In this document: positions 1 through 13,428 of the stretch, one piece after another
Numbering within the stretch: position 1 is the first letter of the stretch
Layout: each line of letters starts with the position of its first letter
Assembly: GCA_033296885.1 (NCBI GenBank)
Contig: MU863920.1
Coordinates: 1 to 64,000 of the forward strand
DNA length: 64,000 bases
Direction of reading: 5' to 3'
From: Triangularia verruculosa
Taxonomy: Eukaryota > Ascomycota > Sordariomycetes > Sordariales > Podosporaceae
Program-made: the position numbers and the translations under genes
Notes under the pieces: model-generated
What the model was told of the DNA's origin: nothing
The model's database searches: none
What the model saw: the letters and a program-made list of their open reading frames with translations, nothing else

Positions 1-2473
1 AGGAAATGTGGATGAAAATTGATAAAATGCCGGTTCAATTGCCCAAACAGGTTAGGATGTACCGATCTAACATTTAAAACCGTGGGAGAGGTGTAGTGTA
101 AGTGTAGGAGCTGGCCCCCATATGTATGCATGCAGGTGCTAAGCTCACGATAGTGGTTCACACTTTCGGCTGCCGATCCTATCCAAAGCGGGAGGGGAAT
201 CCTTCTTTGCAACTGTGTGTGTGCCCTGAATACCGAACCTGGTGAAGGTGTGAACTGCGCCGCGATGCAGCAGCAGTTAGTTTTCGAACTGGTGTGTGGC
301 TTGTACCAAAGCGCACAAATCCCAAAGTGGTTTCTAGTTCAGCTGTTTAGCTCACAATCCCACGCGAGTTTCTGAAATAGTGGTTAGATTGGCGATCCTT
401 TCTCGAACGTGGCTCGAGAATGAAACCCTCTCGATGGCCAAATGCGCGTGAGCTGGGAGTTTGGAAAACCGGGCAAGTTTGCAACAGCGCCGCAGCGGTG
501 CATTTGCATATAGTACCGTAAGCAGTATACCTAGATTGATAATGAGATGGCGGTGAGTGGGTTTACACTGTACCTGATTTATTCCATTTGGCGAATGCAT
601 TCGTGGAGTTGTTGTTTTGACTGCGCCGCTGAGGAAATACAACGCTCACTACCTTGGATCCCCGCCAAATCGAAGCCGAACAGCAGGATGAATTTGGGTA
701 TGTGGGCAACCAACGAAATGGCTGCGCTTTTTGTGCTGGCAAACATGCAGACTGCGCCATGGGGTCGCGTAAGATTGGGCAAGTGGCTGAAATGACGATG
801 TGGTATGACATCGCAAGATGTTGTCAGAAAAAAGTCCTTATCGTGTAAGTGATAAGGGTGGGGTTAGGGTTGAAGACCAAAACACCAACCGCATGCAAGG
901 TCTCGTGCATGAGAAGATCTCTTGTTCATCACGCTCGGTCTGCGTTCTCCGGGATTTTGGTTGATGTGCTCGCTAGAATACCTTCAAGGCTGATCCATGC
1001 TTCCATGACTTTCAGAGTTTATGCCGGACGGATGATCATGTTGCAGGTGTTTTGTCTGGTCCGGCCCCCGAGGCCGTCTTCCCGCGTGTTGACACCAGAA
1101 TCTGGAGAGAGGAGCTCGGCAAGTGTCAAATGCGAAAGGGCGGCGATGCTCGAGCTCATGAGGTTGAAGTTGTACAAACTCCGAGGTATTTGGAGGAGGG
1201 ACGGGAGGAGTGCAGAGTGGACCCCTCAGAGTGAAACAAGAGATATGCCCCTCTCATCTTCCAAAAATATCAGACGCTAGCGGCATCTACTCCGGACTAT
1301 GTGCATCATGATGCATTTCCTTCCTTCTACTTTGGCATAGCAAAGAGAGCGAGCCTATTCGAAACAAGAATCACGAGATGCATGGCACCATTCCATCTGA
1401 CCCTAATGCAACTTTAAGGGTAGCTTGCTTCCTCAGCTGCTGCACTGCTGCCAGGAATTTTTAAGGGTTCTCCATGGCAGTTCCTGCACGATCTGCTTCT
1501 CTTCCAAGGCATGGGATCCAATGGCGCTGCAGACTTGTGGCCTGTGCTTCCCAGCCGTGCATGTTGAGACGAGGCGCAGACACCATCTGACGGATCTCAT
1601 AAGCGGCTGAAGAGTTGAGATGCCATGATCGGCGCATATCGAGGCTTGTACTGCTCAAAGGGGCTATCTCTCGAGGAAAGAATCTGTAGGTAGATATGTA
1701 GACAGTAACCCCCTGATGCCCCTGGACATCTTGTCTTGTCGTTCTAGACATTGGCTTTGGCTGGGCAATTGTCTGCAGGACTCGGCCGTTTCACCGACAC
1801 CATCCGGCAGTAGCGAGGAGCGAACGAAGACCAACAAATCGAGGGGCGTCCCCAATCACGCGTCAACGCCCCGAAGCCGCGCGCTGAAGACCACCGAACA
1901 CGACCAGTGCCGTGCGCGCCACGGCGGCGAGGGGCTGCTCTGGCCCAATGACCAACATCGTCGCACTCAAGTCAAAAACGAGACACCAAAACAACGACTC
2001 CATCGTGGGCCCAAGCTCCCGGTCACTTCCACGTCCTTGGTCGACATTCAGCGAGCTGTCCCACGTGGAAATTTTGGCTGATATCAAAACGGCCACAGCC
2101 AATAACTTGATCCTGCCACAACACCTTTCCAAACAAGCCCGAGGTCGTCAACAAATATACCCGGCATCTGCTGTGTGGCAGACTTAATAAGGTCCCGACG
2201 CCCCTCAATTTCAATCTCACATAATAAGACTGTTCCAACCTCACCCTGGCTGTCAGCCTTTTTCCCACTTGTGAACGCACCTCGGGAGACCAACAGCGCC
2301 GTCTCTATACCATAGCCTTGGCTTCCCGGAGATATCAAGGCTCATGCACCCCTGGCCTGGTCAAACCGACGCTGTGACGATCTAACGCGGCCTTGTCCAC
2401 ATCCCGCCATCCCCACCTGCGCATTCTAGCCAGAGCCCGGAGTTCACCACATCCAGGAGCAAAGAGATAATAA
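1..2473. other. gene-free stretch upstream of the first gene
   Basis: No gene is supported here. The open frames are short, overlap on both strands, often start at GTG or TTG and show no conserved motif or usable intron pattern. One short GGGTTAGGG-like motif lies near 855-870 but is not repeated, so it is not a telomeric tract. The right end probably includes the promoter and 5' leader of the gene starting at 2474. Confidence 0.6.
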
Positions 2474-5082
2474 ATGTTGCGGGGAGAACAATCCAGGCAG
2501 AGGGACTTGAGGATAAAGACTGGAGCTGTGGGAAGGACAGCAGAGATGCCTATGATGTGGGACCGGCTCAGGATATCGCATAAGCAGGACGACGAGAGGA
2601 TACGATTGGGTTTGGGCTACAACAGCCATGTCGATGCGCCGAAAAACAGAGGGTACAGCTATACGATCAAAGGTGGCCCACCTCCCCCGCGGCCGCCTCG
2701 AGAGTTCCTGGAGTCTCACCTGTGAGTTGCTGCCTTTCCACTTTTTCTGTAGGCGAGCGCTGAGTGCCCGCCTGCCGTGTTGCTGTTTGTGGGCTCGGCT
2801 GCAGCGTGCCTTTTTTGGGCAGCTACAGCGCCTCATGCTTACCTACTGCCCCTCCAACCACACCTCATTCCTCACCTGGACATCTTTCCAGTCCCTTCGT
2901 CCACAAAGAGTGACGATTATTTCTTTTTTCATTCCAGTCTCCTGTCCACCACCGCAGCTGACTGCATCCGACTTCGCTTCTTGTTGCTAACAGAGTCACG
3001 CTGTGCTGCAGTGAGACAGCTGCTCCCCGCGCCGTAATACAGGAACCACCTCCCCGCAATCCAGCTCGAATTAAGGTCCGCACTTCCACATACATCCACC
3101 GACCACCGTCGTCCGTGTACTCCCAAGACACACAACCACAACCACAACAGCCAGTGCCAAATTACTCAGTAACCGTGGCTTCCAACTACGGCTACCGCCA
3201 CGGCGGCGGGGCGGAGGAGATCTCGCCGCCGAGTTCCCCAGAACCCGACACTGAGGGCCTGAAGCGCTTCTTGCCTGGCGATGTTTCCCCGATAGAGGAA
3301 GATGACCACCCAGCAACTATTGCGCAGCACCAGCAGGCTTCTTTTCACAGTAACATCTCTCAGAATGGCTACTCAAGACAGGAACAGACGCCTACTCCAG
3401 AGGCAGGCAGGCAATCGCCTCGCCGGGCGGCCAACGGCCGCGGCGGTGCTACCAGCATTCCCATGATGCGGAGGGAGCGGAGGAAGCAGGCAGGCACGAT
3501 TATGCGCGAAGCAAACTCTAACAATCGGGACCACCAATCACGCGGAACCGGCCCGCATCGTCAAGAACCACCTCGCTGGGATCCGGGGACAGATGAGCGG
3601 ACGATGGCTGACCGTGCCAAGCCGTCGCAAGTGAATCCTGCCGAGTCGTCCCAAGGTTTGGGAATCACAACGACTGCATGGGCATCCCCGCAGCCTAGCC
3701 CTACGCAAGTGCCTCCCTCTTTTGCAGACAGAGTACGGAGGATTGCGAAGAAGGCTGCTGCTGGCCGAGAGAAGGAACAGCACCATGACACAGATCCCGC
3801 CGCTGGCGCATTCACATCAACTCGCCCTGGCTGGCGAGGCGCAAGCGGTCGGACGACGATTGTTGATCCTGTTCACGATACGCCTGAGGTTGCGCCCCTG
3901 AGAATCCCCGAGAAGAACAGCAGGAGAACTTTTACACCAGCACAAGCACCCAGACCAAAGCCTGATCTTTCGCTGGGAAGTGTGCCACGGCGAGGCCAAA
4001 CCCCACCCATCAGCCCTCCCGCAACTGAAACACCAAATGTCAGAACTGGCTTGCGGGAGACATCCCACACTATCATGCACACCCCGTCCCAACAGACTCT
4101 TCCAACGACTTACCCCCACTCCGAGAATGCACAGAGCTACCCAAGCCCGCCGCTTTCTAGCACTCCGCTCAGCGCTGGGGACGCACCCGCAATGGCTGCC
4201 AGAGAGCTCGCCAGGGATGCCGTTCCCAACATGGCCGCACTTCCCAGCCCCAAGTTTAACAACAATTCTCACGACAGCAACGCGATCCGCAGAAAGCCGC
4301 CTCCGGTACATGAACACCACCAACACCAGGACTCGATCTCCTCCGTCTACTCCCAGCCATCTCAGGGGCCATTGCACACCTCCCCGCTTCAGATTCCTGA
4401 TATCGCCCCACCAGCTACTCTTGCGACCAATAACGAGACCTACGTCCAGCCCCCTTCTCGGTTCAGCATAACCACATACGCTACGAGCAACACGGGTACT
4501 ACCCGGGACGACGGTGACGATTTGTTGGACGAGGATCAACCGCCTGTTCCCTCTCTTCCAGTCGGCCTCCACCACGGCGGAAAGACCGGCCGTTCTTCCA
4601 ATAACAGCCCTGTCACATCCCCTATTGACCGGTTCATGAGCTCACCCTTCACCACTTACACTGAGCAGTTGAAGATGGTTAATCCCGCTCTTGCGCGTGC
4701 CCAAGCCATCGACCGGCCCAGCTCACGCGCCTCTGACATCAACAAGAGTCTCCCATTACCGCCCCCGGAAGGTGAAGCTCAGGATCGGGTCACACTCCTG
4801 AATGCCCAGCTCAATACGCTGGCCAACAGAGCCATGAATATCAACCGGTCTATCGCTCAGATGACGGAGATGATGCCGACAGACAAGTTGATGAACAGCG
4901 AGGAAGTGAGGAAGAAGCGAGAAATCGAGAAGCAGAAGGTTGAGGCGTTGAAGCAGGAGCTCTCAGAGGTGCGGAGAGAGGAATATGAGTTGGGGTTGAA
5001 GCTGCATAGGGCTTACAAGAGACTGGATAGGGATAGCGAGTTTGAGCCGACGGGGCTGTGGGTGAGGAGGGTCACGAACTAG
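2474..5082 (+). CDS. low-complexity protein with C-terminal coiled coil, function unknown
   Basis: Two exons, 2474..2721 and 3012..5082, give about 772 residues. The intron (2722-3011) has a GTGAGT donor, a GCTAAC branch site at 2986-2991 and a CTGCAG acceptor, and joins the frames exactly. Without it, exon 2 would begin only at a GTG codon (3115), which is not a fungal start. Exon 1 is Pro-rich at its end. Most of the protein is Pro/Ser/Gln/His-rich and probably disordered. The last 60 residues or so form a charged heptad-like helix (EEVRKKREIEKQ, then VRREEYELGLKLHRAY), the only part that looks structured and conserved. I do not recognise a named family. The ATG at 2474 has a weak context; the ATG at 2546 (MPMMWDR) is an alternative start. 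The gene converges on the zinc-finger gene at 7184-10454. Confidence 0.75.
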
Positions 5083-7183
5083 GGGCATTATCATCAACTT
5101 TGAGAGGAGATGGGTTTGGTATTTCTTTTGGGCGGAAGGGCAGGATCTTTAGCGCAGGAGTTTTGTCATGATGGATAATTGCTATTATTTGATGGGAATG
5201 GCGAAGGGAGGGCAATTATCAGCATGTTAGGCGTTGTTTTTTTCTATTTTAGCTTGAGCTTCCTTTAGCTATTTGACCAGTTGATCGGTTCCAGATTTGG
5301 TTACGGAAAGAGAGGTTACTGGAAGGAAGAAAAGGATATGAAGGGGGGGCAGGATAGGACAGTGGATGAGGCTGTCAGATGGCACGTATATAAGTGTACA
5401 GAAATACATACATACCATTACTACTCCACTACTTGGTCTCGAAGTACAAGACATAACATGACACCTGAAAGTGATACCTTTGCATGTGCATTACTATCTC
5501 TGCCAGACAAGTGTGGTCCTTTGATGCTGCACCAATTCATCATGATCACAGGCCACCACGCGCCTAGTTGATAAGAAAAAAGAGGTTTATATAAAAGGCG
5601 CTTTTTGAAGATAGCAGATTGGTTTGGCCTTTGTTTGTTTGCACGCGCTGTTGAACTGGAAGAAGGGATTTTAACCTCCCCCCAGGACGGGTATTGGATA
5701 CACCGGGAATTGGAAAGAATAACGGGTAGGAGTTTGCCGGCGACGAGGACTGTTGGATTGACGTCGCTGTCATGTCTTTGAGCTGTCGAGATATAAGACA
5801 AGGAATAGATTCGAGGCTCGGTGTTTTTTTTTCAGGGGAAACGGGACGAAGTTCAAGCTTAATAGTTTGGCTTTTTGAGTGTAACGGTTTCCATCTCCCC
5901 GAAGTGGTGCGTTGGCTGAGCACTGATCACCCCTCCCCATCGCCAATGTGATATTAGCGTTCCGGAGCAGAGAGGGAAGACGGGATTCATGTACGCGATC
6001 ATTTGGGTGACGATTGGATCAGCGTGTCGATTGTGATGGGGGAGGCTCATATAGCCGCTTTGTCCGGGGGTTTTTGTGAAGTCGCTTTGTAACAACGCTG
6101 CATGATGACCAGCTTCAACAGCGCACCGACGAGGAGCTTGCTGTCTTCTTGCGCAACCTCACTGATTGAACGCTCTTTGCTGTCCAAGAAGGGGGAGGTC
6201 AGCAGCGCTTGCGGCCGCGGAGAGCAACGGGTGGGTGGAATAGGTACGCCCTTCCCCAATGTGACGGACCCAGGGACGGGAAAAGGAGTGGGCAGATGGG
6301 CTCGCTTCTTGGGAGGGCTAATCGAAAGAGTTGTGGTATTCCTGTTTAGCCTCAACTGTCCACAGGGCTGGGACAATGATAGGTGAGACCTCTCCATTGG
6401 CATATCGGAGGCCAGAGACGACAGGAAGGCGTGCCGAAGCAGGAAGTAGCGCTTACAGGCGGTAAGGGAGAGGCGCACTCGGTTGTTATGGTTCAGATAC
6501 CTAGGGCAGGTAATAGCAGACGAAACAGTGTGTGGGCAAAGCAATGGGAACGAGCCGACTTGTGAAAGGGTTGGTCATGACGGGGGTGTTAAAGTTCCAG
6601 TTGTTGACCTCTCGGGGAGAATCAGCGGAAGTGGATAAAATACCAGAGATGATTGTTTCAGAGGCAGATGAAAACGGTATTGTATACCGAGAGACACGTT
6701 GTGGATATAAGAGCAGATGGTATACCTCCATAAATGGCAAACAAGTATTTCAGGATACTTATCAAGTCTCACACATGGTGACATCTGTTCATTTTAACAC
6801 AATGTCAACACATCACCTCCCGTCACAACCCAACGCCACAAGAGCAGGTGCATAAAAACTCTTCAATAGTTATGGGTAGTCAATTAGTATACCTATCACC
6901 AAGCTCAACCCCCGCCCAATCAATCCGCTCGCTATGCCATGATCAATGATATCACCCCGGCCCTCCAACTCCCTGATATATCCTTATTGTAGGCCTCCCC
7001 TTCTCCTTCCATCCCAACTTTATAATCAACTCAGCCAAGTAAAAAAAATGAAGGAACAGCCAGCAAAGGCAATGGTGATGACGCTATATCGGCTCGGGCT
7101 CCAGTGTTGTATATGTGCGAAGAGGAAAGAATAATAATATAAACAATAGTTGGTACAGATGGTTTCTTCAATGAACCAGGTCA
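5083..7183. other. intergenic region between convergent genes
   Basis: This 2.1-kb stretch lies between the 3' ends of two convergent genes and should hold both 3' untranslated regions. Frames up to 165 codons exist (for example 6047-6544, minus strand), but they have Ser/Pro/Arg-biased composition, no recognisable motif and overlapping frames on the other strand. I see no RNA gene or repeat. Confidence 0.55.
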
Positions 7184-10100
7184 CTAACCAGGCGTCATGG
7201 ACGAAGACGTCGGCCGACTGGTGTTGGCCTTGTTGGATGCCGACGGACCCAGACTACTCCGGACATGCGCGGGCAATGTTGACGGGATGTCTTCGTCATC
7301 TGAAGAATCGGAATCGGAACTGTCGTCAAGAGCGATAGGGGAAGGCCTCTGTCCGTTGAGTGCAGCAGCTACAGCCGTCGCAGCAGCAGCTTGGGCGGCG
7401 AGGTCAACTGGGTTGGCGGGTTTGGGCTGCTCAGACCGAGCGCCCGCACTGCTTGGCCCGGCGGTTGTCGTATCAAAGCTGGCCGATGTCTTTCGAGTCG
7501 GGGTATCCTCCACAGGAAGTGACTTGTAAGGAGTCTGGTAACCACCATTGGTGTCTGTTCTCCGGCGCTTGGCATCATGTTCTTCACCACCAGCAGGATT
7601 CGGCCTTGGAGTATTGGCAGCTACCCACCCACCTGCCCCAGAACCAGGCACCACAGGCACAGGGACGTCGCTGATGACGATGGGCCTTTCTTCCGTCTTG
7701 CCAGCCTCGATTGCCCTCGCCTTCTCGGAACGCTTGATGCCCAGACGTTCCCTCTCAGCCTGGATCTCGGCCTTGGTTCTGCGTTCACGCAGTCTCACGC
7801 CATACTTCTTACGGATCATCGACTGCTTGGTGCCAAAGCTATTTCGGAGACCCTCCACTCTCAAACGTCTTTCGTTTTCGTCGGGAAGTGCTTCGGCCTC
7901 AGCAAATCTTGGCCTGTACTTGATCTCTGCCTCATGAAGCTCATCGTTCATAGCTTGCATTTGCTCTGGCGTAAGATGGGCATACGGATCACCTGGAATC
8001 GGCGAGGCAGTGGGTGTTCCTGCTATCGCACGGTTGACTAGCTGAGAACGGGCAGGCGTTGATAAAGAACCAGCGGGCGTCCCGTTTGGTGCTGGACTCG
8101 CGTTGTGAGCAGATGGCACAATTGGAACGGGGCTGGCGTGCTGCAAAGGTGCAGCTCTTGGAGGCCGACCAGGCCCACGAGAAACCTTTGGTGCATCAAA
8201 GTGACCACACACTCTGCCGTTGAGGTGGCCATTTAGATCAGCATGCTCCGTGAATCCTTGGCCGCAGTGTGGGCATGAGTGCTTGAAGCCAGCCGAGGTA
8301 GGTGGCAATATGCTGCAAATACTATAGGCAGTATGCTACGGATAGCATGTTAGCACACTACCTCTTTGTCGCGGTGACGGGATATTGTACTCACATATTC
8401 GAAAGCCGAGGTCTGAGCAAAAGTACGGAAGCATCTAGCACACTGAAGTATTGGTTGTTGCGACGGCTGGGGTGGCGGGGCTTGGCTGGGATGAGCTTGA
8501 TGACCACTGTGAGCAGCAGCAGCAACAGCTGGGTGAGCCTGGCCTTGTTGTGGCTCTGGGATCACATCACCAAGCTCATACCCAAGACGTTCAGCTCTCG
8601 CAAGAGCGTTCGTCAGTGGTGTGGCCTCGATGGTCAACAGTCGCTTTTCCAGGCATTTGTCGAGAAAGCTATCGCTGGCCTTCTCGATGATTAGGTCTGC
8701 GACTTTATCGATGTCGGCAGCCGTGAAGTGATTTATAATATCCACGATGGAGTCCGCGACCATCTTTCCTCCAAAGTCGCGCACCGCGCGCTGCGTAATC
8801 GACGGGACAGCATGATGAATGGAAGCATTGAGCTGGGTAAATGTTAGCGGAAATGGCTCCAGACCACTTTTCCGTGACGGCAAGAGAAAATTCGAGCCCG
8901 GAGGAGGACGATATGGCGACTCGGGCATGGCTTTTTGATCAGGGTGAGATGTTTGATGAGAGGCGTGTTGAAAAGCAGGATGAGACCCGAGGTTATGGGA
9001 AACAAAGAAATTTAACCCCAAGGTCGTTCAGCAAACTAGAAGGGAAGGCAGGAACTACCAGACCTAGGCAACTATATCGTATGCTAAGGTATGTGAAGCA
9101 CGCAATACCTCTCAATACCTCTACACTCCTGCCTTGGGGAACAATAAGAGTAAGTCGCCATTGACTCCAATAGGTAAGAGGGCTCATTAATGAGAGGCAA
9201 GCGCGACTTCGGCAGGCAAGAGTATGGGCATCCAGGCTGCTCGCGCCTCAAGAATGGATGGATGAATGAGAGCGGGTAAAGTGTGGAATATAAAGACATA
9301 AAGAGGGTAATTAATCGGATGAATATGCGACTTACGATGAAAGCTTGATGAAACTCGGTGCCCAACAGGCACTTTTCCCAATGGTCCCGGACAATGCGCC
9401 GTACGGCCTCGGGAAGACTCTGCTGGATAGCATAGGTCATGCGCGTGCAATCGTCGACATATTTAGGATTGATGCTGGCATGGTCCAACGTTGGCGACGG
9501 GAAGCCTCCCGAACTCTGCGCCGGCACATGGCTGGCTCTCCGAGCAGGCGGGTCCATGATCACGGGCCGATCACTCATGGACCGCCGAGGGAGTGGCTGC
9601 GACGGCAACGTGTGCTGTGGGTAATGATGCGGTTGTGGCTGATGGTGCTGCGCGTGGTGAACTGCCGGCGGCGGGTGATGGAGATGAGGTGGATGGCCGG
9701 GCGCGGTCCACCGGTACTGAGGTTGCGATTGTGGTGGTGGCGGCGGAGGAATTTGTTCACGCGTTTGTGGAGACACGACACGCACTGAAGGGTGATACTG
9801 GGGTGGATGCGCCAGGTGCGCTTGCCCAGAATGCGCAACAGGAGGCGGAGGCGGAGGGGCCGGGTGAGCAAGATGGGCTGCCGGAGTCGGCCTTGGTGGT
9901 GGTGGCAGCGGTTGTTGTTGTTGTTGCTGCGGTGGAGGCTGAGAATGTTGCTGTTGTGAGGGATGTTGCGGAACTTGCGGTCGAAGTTGTGGGGCCGGCC
10001 CGGTGGGAGCGGGAGCTTGGGCTGGCACTGAGACGGGAGCTGCTGGGACTGGGGCTGCTGGTGGAGGGGCAGAAGGGGCTGGTGCTGGTGCAGGCTCTGG

Positions 10101-10454
10101 AGCGGACGGTGCTGAGGCCGTCGTGGATGTCTGGACTTCATTCCCCTCAGGTTTTGCCGCCATTGGCTCATTCATGCTACTCTCCGGCCGGGCCAGGGCC
10201 TCTGCTACTGGGGCCACAAGCCCATTTACTGTTGTTGCTGGTGTCCGGGGACGAGATGTGGGATTTTCGGAACGCGTCTCCGAATTGGCCGGTTGAGCAC
10301 CGACCACGGACATGGCATCTTCAACCGGTCGTGGTGGTGTTTGCTGGATGTCCGTCATTACCGGGCTAGGCTCCGCCGACGGCTTTTCGGGTTGCGCCGT
10401 GGACGGCGAGCTTGGCAGCACTGATGTCGTCGCTGACGGTTCCTGAGACTCCAT
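7184..10454 (-). CDS. Pro/Gln-rich C2H2-type zinc-finger protein
   Basis: Three exons on the minus strand, 10454..9336, 8832..8395 and 8335..7184, give about 902 residues. The first 300 residues are Pro/Gln/His/Ala-rich with polyproline and polyglutamine runs, as in a transcription or RNA-associated regulator. A helical segment follows (YVDDCTRMTYAIQQSLPEAV through AERLGYELGDVI). Next come two atypical zinc-finger pairs: CARCFRTF, whose His ligand is completed across intron 2, and CPHCGQGFTEHADLNGHL. A basic helix (KYGVRLRERRTKAEIQAERE) and an acidic DSSDSDSSDDED tract near the C-terminus suggest a nuclear protein. Intron 1 is long (503 nt) but has a clean GTAAGT donor and GCTAACATTTACCCAG 3' end. 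Intron 2 (59 nt) uses CCGTAG; the stronger-looking CTATAG breaks the frame. DNA targets cannot be read from the sequence. Confidence 0.8.
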
Positions 10455-11878
10455 GGTTGGTCCTTACTGTCTGCTGTCCTTGTTCTGTTTTTGGAAGCAA
10501 TCAAAATGCTGTTTTATGCCACCCAGATCTTCCTGGCGTCACAATTCAAGTCTCTCAGCGCTTCCTATGCAAGACCTCAGTTCACGAATTGGTTTGGGAT
10601 TCCTCGTAAGGGGCGATTGGTGATTCTTGGCTGTCTCGATCTGGATCCAGGCTTGTTGAGCTTCCAGCCAATTGCTGGAAAGCGCAGGACAGCTCGGGGC
10701 GCGGCAGAGGTACCCGCAGTTCTGCACAGGATAAACACACTTCGGTAATGCAACAGCGTGTAACACTGCCAATCGAAAGAGCGAAGAAAAATGCTGTTCC
10801 TGCGGCAAGTGTGGAAGCAGAGACGGAGAAGGAAGCAGAGACGGAGAAAGAAGCTCGTAGTGTTGGTGGGTGTGTCGTCCGGACTTGAGAGGGTTGCGGA
10901 CCGCAGGGTAAAAGTGTAAAAAAAAAAAACCAACCTGGGACGTTAATAAAAAAACGGCGCTATGGCCGTACCTTTTGCTTTTGATTAAGAAAAAAGTTTT
11001 GCCCTCGTTTGGGAGTAGCTCTCTTCGGTTAAAAGGGGAGGTCCATCATGTTTAATAAATATTTAACAACTTGATTAAATTGTTATTTGCTAACATGTAC
11101 ATAACGCTACTTTGCGCACCAGCACATTGGGGGCCCGTGCTAGTCCACCCCAAAATGGACCACACACCCGACATAAACTTTTTCCCCTGCTCCACTTCTT
11201 CGCTTTCAAGTCCCGAATCGCGTCCCATTTGTCTCGCGCGTTTGTGGTGTAATTATGAGATTGGGTAGGTGTTCATTTGCTTTGGCGCGGAGAAATCACG
11301 GCCATCATCATATTTCATTTCTTTTTCCCGATGTCTTCCACGCACAGCATCTGCAAGACTTCGGCCCTGAGCCCTCAGCTCCCCCTTGTCCTTCTCAAAC
11401 GGTGTCACCACGCTTCAAAATTCAAGGGACTCGGCTTACCTAATAACAAAAGTACTTTTCAACCATTAAATCGCCAATTTACCCGCAATCTGTGTCAAAT
11501 CGTACCCGTCTCATATCCTGAAACAAACGCCGATAGTGATTCCCACGGGAAAGCTCTGTGTGGCTTTGTCATAGCTCAAGTCCAGGGGTCGGAATTACTC
11601 TGCAAATATCATTTAGGCATAGATTTGTTTGCTTCAAGGCACGGCATGTCGAACAATACCGTGAAGCGGCGAGTATGGATTGGTGATCGTTTGCCATATG
11701 TTTGGTGAACCTATAGCATCGAGTTTATGCTTGAAGCCTCTCATGCATCCATCCCCTTCAGCTCATGCAACTTCCGTGTCGACCATCAAGGGGAGACAAT
11801 GCTTGCGCAAGGGCCAAAAAGATCAAATTGGTATCATTACATGTTCGTCTAGAAAATAACTCACTCCTCTTGTCCCCC
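10455..11878. other. intergenic region, promoter side of the zinc-finger gene
   Basis: This 1.4-kb stretch lies between the start of the zinc-finger gene and the stop of the annexin gene, both on the minus strand. It holds an A-run near 10919-10929 and short AT-rich stretches but no credible coding frame. The longest frame (11277-11708, plus) has no recognisable domain. Confidence 0.55.
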
Positions 11879-13428
11879 TCAAACGGCCTCGCCAAGACAA
11901 GCAAGCAGCAGCCTCTCATAATCACCACTGGTTTCGCCCCTGACCCTGCTGACAAGACTCCTGTGGTATCTCTTCTCATAAGCCCCGCGAACGTTCTGCA
12001 TGTGGGTGCGGTCCCAGTGATATCTGACGATGCGGCTGACCAAGAGGTGATCCTTAGTACCAGCGCCAGCCATGGCGTCCTCGAGAAGAGCGGCATGATG
12101 CATGTACTTGTCCAGACCCTGGCGAAGCTGGAAGAGAAGGGCATCTTCCATGTGCCCAGAGAATTCCTAATCTCAAAGTTAGCAAATCCGCTCAAAAGGC
12201 ATCCCCGAATAGTGAGACTTACCCTGCGAATAACATCCTCCAAACTCCGTGCGTACTTCTGCTGGTACTCATATGCAATCGCCCGAATCTGATTGTCGTT
12301 TCTGGTGCTCAAAATGCTGCACACCTTCATCTCATCCGTTCCCACCTTGCCCTCAGTGGCATTGTAGAGGTCGTTTACATCCCTATCAATCTCCATCTTC
12401 ACCACCGGCGCCGAATCCTCTGCTCTTGTCGCGCCCAGGACGATCATGAAGTGCCTCTCGGTCTTCATGCTAAGATCGCCGCGGACATCGTCCTCGAGTC
12501 TCTTCCGGAAAACGCGCTGATATTCGCTCTTGATGGCGTTCATGTCGGCATTTGATCTTCCGAGCAAGACATCGTTAAGGACCTTTTCTTTTGTGCCAAG
12601 ACCAGCCATAGCATCGTGAAGAAGGTAGACATCGTGAAGGAGTGGGCCACGAACAATGGAGATGAGGCCAGTTTCGAACCACCCGGAAACTTCACTCTTA
12701 ATGTCCTTCTCGAGGTCGCGGCGATGGATTCGGTTGTAGGCGTCGCGAAGGGTGCGGATCTGATGGGGGTCCTTGTTGGCGAGGATGCGGATCAAGGCTC
12801 TCTCATCGGTGCCGAATCCCTTCATGGCGGCGCGGAGACCCTGAGCATCGGCGTCGGGATTCCATGCGATAATCTGTGGGGGGCCGTAACCTGGTGAAGC
12901 GGGCGTTGGGGGATGTTGCTGGCCATACGGCGCGCCATATGGAGCGGGTGCCTGGCCGTAAGCACCATGGGGCGGGGGAGGTTGACCATAGCCTTGCTGA
13001 GGAGGAGGAGCACCGTAGGCTCCTGGAGGATATTGGTGGGCTGGGGAAGGCGCGCCGTATGGTTGCGGAGGGGGAGCACCGTATTGACCCGGGGGAGGGG
13101 CGCCGTACGGTTGGGCCGGAGGAGGGGCGCCGTAAGGCTGGGCGGGTGGAGGAGCTCCATACGGTTGAGGAGATGGTGCGCCATAAGGTTGAGGAGACGG
13201 CGCGCCGTACGGTTGAGGCGGGGGAGGCTGTCCGTAGCCCTGGGGAGGCGGCTGTTGATAGTACTGGCCCTGGGGAGGGGGTGCGCCATACTGCTGACTG
13301 GGAGGTGGTTGCTGGTAGTAACCCCCTTGTTGCGGAGGGGGTTCTTAGTTTTGTTAGTGATGCGCCGTGGTCTTCCGGGAGTCAGTCTCGAACTTACGGC
13401 CGTACGGCGGATACCCTTGGTAAGACAT
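11879..13428 (-). CDS. anx14: annexin (annexin XIV type) with YGAP-rich N-terminus
   Basis: Three exons, 13428..13398, 13343..12223 and 12166..11879, give 479 residues. Intron 1 (54 nt, CACTAAC branch) and intron 2 (56 nt, GCTAAC, GATTAG) both keep phase. The first exon encodes MSYQGYPPYG. About 150 residues of Pro/Gln/Tyr/Gly repeats follow (PYGAPPP units), like the flexible N-terminus of annexin A7/A11. The C-terminal half carries four annexin repeats with GxGT loops: MKGFGTDERAL, AGLGTKEKVL, EGKVGTDEMK and AGAGTKDHLL. Such loops bind calcium and acidic phospholipids, so a role in membrane trafficking or repair is the family expectation. The third repeat is split by intron 2, rejoining as EDVIRREFSGHMEDALL. 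The gene is divergently placed to the secreted-protein gene at 14705. The assignment is firm; the symbol follows the Neurospora homologue. Confidence 0.93.

Noticed and set aside
855..870. Telomere-like GGGTTAGGG motif (similar words near 44703 and 54636)
   Set aside because: Single short copies at three places, not a tandem array; expected by chance or as promoter elements.
849..1280. 143-codon plus-strand frame in the left end
   Set aside because: It starts at GTG, has no motif, is Arg/Ser-biased and overlaps other frames; not supported as a gene.
3115..5082. Gene start at the GTG of 3115
   Set aside because: GTG is not a normal fungal start and the frame is open upstream to a good acceptor at 3011 that joins an ATG-headed exon.
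6047..6544. 165-codon minus-strand frame
   Set aside because: No recognisable domain, biased composition, and a competing frame on the other strand; probably 3' untranslated DNA.
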